Below the pieces are notes generated by a model that had not been told where the DNA came from, did not search any database, and saw only the letters and a list, made by a program, of their open reading frames with translations. Shown piece after piece: positions 60,107 through 64,000 of a stretch of 64,000 nt of DNA (its first letter is position 1; every line of letters starts with the position of its first letter). Position numbers and translations under genes: made by a program. The DNA comes from Vibrio comitans (GTDB lineage: Bacteria; Pseudomonadota; Gammaproteobacteria; Enterobacterales; Vibrionaceae), in contig AP024866.1 in the NCBI GenBank assembly GCA_024346835.1, positions 2,666,001 to 2,730,000 of the forward strand. The letters run 5' to 3'.

Positions 60107-63100
60107 TTAATCGAATTCAAACTGATACAACAAATCTACGGCGCTGTCTGTGCCTGACATCACTTCTAAATACAGGTCTTTCATCAATCGATAGCGGAAT
60201 GTGAACTCACCAACGGATTCAAAGATACCCACGCCGTATTTAACCTGTAAGCCAGGGAGTATGTAGCCACTTACGGTGACCTGAGAGTCATCCCCAGTAC
60301 CTGTCGTATCCAACTGCAGATCGCTCACCCCAAAGGCTTCACCAATCTCACCGACAACTCGTCCACTTCGAGCTAAGCTCAAACCAATCAGCGCTGTTGT
60401 CATGGCGTTACCGCCCGAATCACTGTCTATATCTTGCCCTCGCAAAATATACGATAAAGCATTCGCTTGCGGCATAGCTGGATCTGAGAATACTTCGATA
60501 CTCGGTTCATCCGCTAGCCCTGATACCTGTATACCCGCAACCACATCATCTTCAGTGTTGTCTGGGTTTCGAATTGCCTTAATCGATAAGTACGGCTGAT
60601 CGGCAGGCCCATTAAACTGCACCTTACCTTCATCAATAATTAAGTCTTGACCAAAGGAGCGATATTTACCATCGACGATATTCACCTCACCAAGAATGAA
60701 CGGCGCTTTGTTCTTTTGAGATACGTTGATTTCTCCGACTAATCCACCTTGCAACCCAAAAGCATTTAGCAAGAAGTCATCACCGATAATAACCTTGATG
60801 TCAGACTTAATCTCAAATGGGAAATCAGAACCTTTATCCAATGGTTTCAAGTCTTTATCTAAGATAACTTCATCTGAGGATACAGAAATTGCAGAAGGCG
60901 GAAGCTCTTCGACGGTAATTCTTCCCCAAGGCAATCGAACTTCACCTTTCACATCAATTAATCCTGGGGTCACAGCGATATCAATATCCGGTTCGATTCT
61001 TGCCTTAACCACTGGAGGAACCTCCACCAGCAATTGATTTGCTGAGATATTGTACTTAGCTCGCCAATCTTCTATATCTTGCCAATCACTTTCACCCGTG
61101 ATTAACAGCGCCCCATCCTCGGTCTCAATCTTGGCATCTAGATTACTTTGATAGCCGGAGAATTTCGCTATCACTTGCCCTGAAGTAACGTCAATAGGGC
61201 TCACATCGCCTGTCGCTATAATATTCTCAACTCTTAAGTCACCGAATATCTTAGGCTGGTTCACTGGGCCTTTGAGCTCAATATCAGAATTGATATCCGC
61301 ACCAACCTTACTGAATTCGCCAAATAGGGGCTTTAGCATATCAAGTGTGATCTGCTGCAATTGCAGTCTGGCATCTATCTGCTTGTTGTCTGTAGAAACT
61401 TTATCGAGTTCAACCCGCCCTTTGATGTCACCGTTATTGGTTAGGTCAATCAACCACTCAGCGTTAAGGTCATCCTTAATTAAACTCGCATTAAGGTTCG
61501 CCTCATTCCAGCCGACGGTTACTGGACGGTCTAATTTCTGAGTGACATTCCCTTTTGGTAACTCAACTTTAACCTCGACTTCAGGCAGTGCTGTTGGAGA
61601 CCACTTCGCGCGAGCATTAGCATCGACCTTACCGACCAGTGAAATATCTTTTGGCAGTAGTGATGCCACTTGAGAGAAATTGAAGTTTTGAACACTGGCA
61701 AACACCTCTCCAGACTGGCCGGCTTCAAGGTCTTTATCAAGGCAGAGCTTAGAGTCCGCTTGCAACCAGCAATGCGCCTCAACGAACGCAATTTGTTTGT
61801 CTACGTCATAGGAAATGGTCGGTGTATGATCTAAAGCCCATTCACCTTGAACGGTCTCTAGGCGAGACTCAAGTAACTCTCCCTTCCATTTAATTCCAGG
61901 TTTTGTCTCTAGTTCCCCAGACAGATCCAGCATATATTTAACAATATCGGAATCAAGACTAAATGAAGCCCTATGCTGCTCTTGAGTTCCACTAAAACTA
62001 AACTCACTGCGGGTGACTTTCTGTTCGAGATGCTGCAGGCCTTGAACCACCAGATTGAGCTTTCCACCTGGAGTCGGTAATGGCTCTACATCCCCTTTCA
62101 GGGTTATAGACTCAATCGTCACCTGATCTTGCCAAGCAATCTTATTTGCCGTGACATCGGCGATTACCTCAGGAGTCGCGAAGGGCCCTCGAAGCTCGAT
62201 TAACCCTATTGCGGAGCCGTCTAAATCTGGCACCGTATGCTTTATTTGTGGAATATCCAGCTTGGTATCAAGGTTCCAGTTTTCATCAAGGTTTCCCGAA
62301 ATACGGATGTTGTTCTGCCCATGCGCCACTACTAAGCCCGGAGTATCAAGCCGATAGTCTCCCTTTCCAGTAGCGTCTTTGGCATCAAGAACACCGTTAA
62401 TATTCAACGGGTAATCACGGAAGATACCGTCAATATCAAGCTCTGAAAGCTCAACCTCCCAACCGCCTTTTTCTGGCAATCGCCCTGTTGTAGCTAAGCG
62501 CCCACTAATATCACCCTCGGCCTCAGGCCAGTAACTCCCTGGTTGAATATTTTGTAATTGAAGATTGGCTGCCCAATTTATTGGGCTAGCCCAATTCGCC
62601 ATCACACTGCCTTCAATAGCACCTTGTAGGGTTTTGACATCGATGCTTTCTAGATCGATATGCTCTAGGCTACCCTCTCCATCCACAGTCAGATCCACAT
62701 CAGGAATCGCCTTACCCTGCACCGCGCCCATTAAATCGAGGGTGTAGTTGTCTAAAATACCTTTTGCTTTAAGCGATGCTATTTGTGCTTTGTAGTCAGC
62801 CTCACCCTGCAACGGCCATTGCACTTGCGCTTGTCTTAAGTCGATATCAAAGGGAATATCTGGGTCTAAAGGCTCTAGTTTGGCATCGATATCGGCAACA
62901 ATGAGTTTTCTCAATCCAGCACTTAGTGCCAGATCAGCCACACTGCCCTCGGCATTTAGTGACAAAGTCTGACCTGCAAGTGTGGTTTGTTTTATCTTTG
63001 CGTCGGTATTGATAGTTAGCGGGTAATCTTCTTTTAGCTCTACTTCGCCATCTAGATTTAAATCCACCAGTGGCATCGCTAATTCAAAGGTTTGAACGGT

Positions 63101-63946
63101 GACGTTATTTCCTTCGGCAGAACCAATCAGATGCGCTCGGTCTATCTCTACCTCTGGGGACGTCATTTTAAAGTCGGTGACGGTAATATCTTCAATCTTG
63201 GCGCTAAGAGGAATCCACACCTCAGGTAGCACTATCTTTGATTTAGGCGAATCAGCACTGGTTTCTTGTGTCACCTCTGGCTCACCTTCGCTAGTTGCAA
63301 GAGTGAGTCGGCCACCATCAAGACGCGTTGGATTTAAAGTAAGGCTATCAAAGCGCATTTGCGCTCCAGTCTCGAACTCTCTCCATGCGATCTTATTGCC
63401 CAAGATATCCAGATCGATTCTATCCAGATACAGACGCTCAATATTTACACCTAAGCCAAAAGGAAGGGAAACGCTAGTGATAGGCTCACTTGGCGGCTCG
63501 TTAGCGACTTCTTCACTTGGCGCTATATCGGTAAGAGCGAAATTAGCACCTTCTATACCTAAGGTTTTAATGCAAAGCTCGACCTTAGGAATGCAACGCA
63601 GCTGTATATCCAGTTCAAGCTTTTCCGCCTGCAGCGCCACAAATAAGTCAGGATTGTTATATTGAATGCCGTATAGCTGAAAATCGTTCAGTAGAGCCCC
63701 TTCGGTATCCTCTACCTTTAACTCGGGCACAAACTTTTCCGCTGTCCAAATTATTCCGTTGAGCCCTGGATTAGTGAAAAGCAGTACCCAAAGCATAATG
63801 ATGATGAACAAAATAAGCGCCAGCATGCCCAAAGATAAATGAGCAATAGCACGCAGGAAACGACGCCATAAAGAGCGTTTTTTCTTCGCTACTGGCGGAG
63901 ATTCCGCACTTGTTTGCTGTTCGTTTTGTTGTGATTTTTCCATCAT
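60107..63946 (-). CDS. tamB: Translocation and assembly module protein TamB
   Basis: 1279 residues. One N-terminal membrane anchor (about 35-60, FLRAIAHLSLGMLALILFIIIM) precedes a very long beta-rich periplasmic body. The DUF490 domain fills about the last 330 residues and ends YQFEFD. TamB spans the periplasm and, with TamA or on its own, helps outer-membrane protein insertion and phospholipid transport. Its ATG overlaps the tamA stop (TAATG). The protein is complete. Confidence 0.95.
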   Translation of the reverse strand: MMEKSQQNEQQTSAESPPVAKKKRSLWRRFLRAIAHLSLGMLALILFIIIMLWVLLFTNPGLNGIIWTAEKFVPELKVEDTEGALLNDFQLYGIQYNNPDLFVALQAEKLELDIQLRCIPKVELCIKTLGIEGANFALTDIAPSEEVANEPPSEPITSVSLPFGLGVNIERLYLDRIDLDILGNKIAWREFETGAQMRFDSLTLNPTRLDGGRLTLATSEGEPEVTQETSADSPKSKIVLPEVWIPLSAKIEDITVTDFKMTSPEVEIDRAHLIGSAEGNNVTVQTFELAMPLVDLNLDGEVELKEDYPLTINTDAKIKQTTLAGQTLSLNAEGSVADLALSAGLRKLIVADIDAKLEPLDPDIPFDIDLRQAQVQWPLQGEADYKAQIASLKAKGILDNYTLDLMGAVQGKAIPDVDLTVDGEGSLEHIDLESIDVKTLQGAIEGSVMANWASPINWAANLQLQNIQPGSYWPEAEGDISGRLATTGRLPEKGGWEVELSELDIDGIFRDYPLNINGVLDAKDATGKGDYRLDTPGLVVAHGQNNIRISGNLDENWNLDTKLDIPQIKHTVPDLDGSAIGLIELRGPFATPEVIADVTANKIAWQDQVTIESITLKGDVEPLPTPGGKLNLVVQGLQHLEQKVTRSEFSFSGTQEQHRASFSLDSDIVKYMLDLSGELETKPGIKWKGELLESRLETVQGEWALDHTPTISYDVDKQIAFVEAHCWLQADSKLCLDKDLEAGQSGEVFASVQNFNFSQVASLLPKDISLVGKVDANARAKWSPTALPEVEVKVELPKGNVTQKLDRPVTVGWNEANLNASLIKDDLNAEWLIDLTNNGDIKGRVELDKVSTDNKQIDARLQLQQITLDMLKPLFGEFSKVGADINSDIELKGPVNQPKIFGDLRVENIIATGDVSPIDVTSGQVIAKFSGYQSNLDAKIETEDGALLITGESDWQDIEDWRAKYNISANQLLVEVPPVVKARIEPDIDIAVTPGLIDVKGEVRLPWGRITVEELPPSAISVSSDEVILDKDLKPLDKGSDFPFEIKSDIKVIIGDDFLLNAFGLQGGLVGEINVSQKNKAPFILGEVNIVDGKYRSFGQDLIIDEGKVQFNGPADQPYLSIKAIRNPDNTEDDVVAGIQVSGLADEPSIEVFSDPAMPQANALSYILRGQDIDSDSGGNAMTTALIGLSLARSGRVVGEIGEAFGVSDLQLDTTGTGDDSQVTVSGYILPGLQVKYGVGIFESVGEFTFRYRLMKDLYLEVMSGTDSAVDLLYQFEFD

Positions 63947-64000
63947 TACAACTCAGGCCCCAAACCAAAATGAAGCTGGAATTTATCCGTACCTTCTTCC
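63946..64000 (-). CDS. tamA: Outer-membrane assembly protein TamA, C-terminal end
   Basis: Only the last 17 codons and the stop are present, reading ...GTDKFQLHFGLGPEL. This matches the final barrel strand of TamA/Omp85 proteins, and the one-base overlap with tamB (TAATG) matches the conserved tamA-tamB pair. The gene continues past the right edge. Confidence 0.8.
   Translation of the reverse strand, partial: EEGTDKFQLHFGLGPEL

Noticed and set aside
63099..63665. 188-codon open frame on the plus strand inside tamB
   Set aside because: It lies wholly antisense to a clear tamB reading frame, has no ribosome site and reads as low-complexity Ser/Arg-rich sequence.

Overview
The window reads as about 64 kb of the main chromosome of a Vibrio-like gammaproteobacterium (Vibrionaceae). 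The evidence is protein similarity and gene order: ilvIH, a FAA1-type acyl-CoA ligase and leuO lie near leuABCD; lptD-surA-pdxA-rsmA-apaG-apaH form one run; rplU-rpmA-obgE sits divergent from ispB; mdh faces argR; rapA-rluA and tamA-tamB-ytfP are intact. No rRNA, tRNA, transposase, integrase, prophage or CRISPR array was seen. Most of the window is ordinary core genome.

Layout. (1) 1-5.2 kb is accessory-looking: the start of a glycine-zipper lipoprotein, a secreted alkylsulfatase-type metallo-beta-lactamase followed by a small secreted protein, a LysR regulator and a Gfo/Idh/MocA oxidoreductase. (2) 5.2-13.6 kb: pykF with a HexR-type operator, a probable 43-residue membrane protein, ilvIH, a long-chain acyl-CoA ligase and leuO. 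(3) 13.6-20.5 kb: a glycosyltransferase/PAP2 phosphatase pair, and a translationally coupled tetR-MFP-RND efflux operon whose upstream region holds inverted repeats. (4) 20.6-25.7 kb: leuABCD, preceded by a leucine-codon leader peptide and an attenuator. (5) 25.7-34.9 kb: a DUF547 protein, a DUF924 protein, djlA and the lptD-to-apaH operon. (6) 34.9-43 kb: an outer-membrane barrel, a LysR gene coupled to folA, the YjjP/YjjB exporter pair, a YeeA-like protein, obgE-rpmA-rplU, ispB and a 62-residue protein. (7) 43-49.5 kb: mdh, argR, a TRAP-TAXI transporter operon and a universal stress protein. (8) 49.5-64 kb: a D-2-hydroxyacid dehydrogenase, rluA, rapA, a PIN-PhoH ATPase, ubiX, mpl, fbp, a lipocalin, ytfP, tamB and the end of tamA.

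Themes. Branched-chain amino-acid synthesis is clustered (ilvIH, leuO, leuABCD), and the leu operon has a classical attenuator readable base by base. Envelope biogenesis is strongly represented (LptD, SurA, TamA/B, Mpl, lipocalin, PAP2, RND pump). The least explained part is the TRAP-TAXI operon. It has a perfect CRP-type site, a long 5' leader that can fold into two adjacent stem systems, and an intercistronic region where one segment can pair with either an upstream or a downstream copy of its complement. These RNA structures are the best candidates for something undescribed here, but they rest on hand-found complementarity only.
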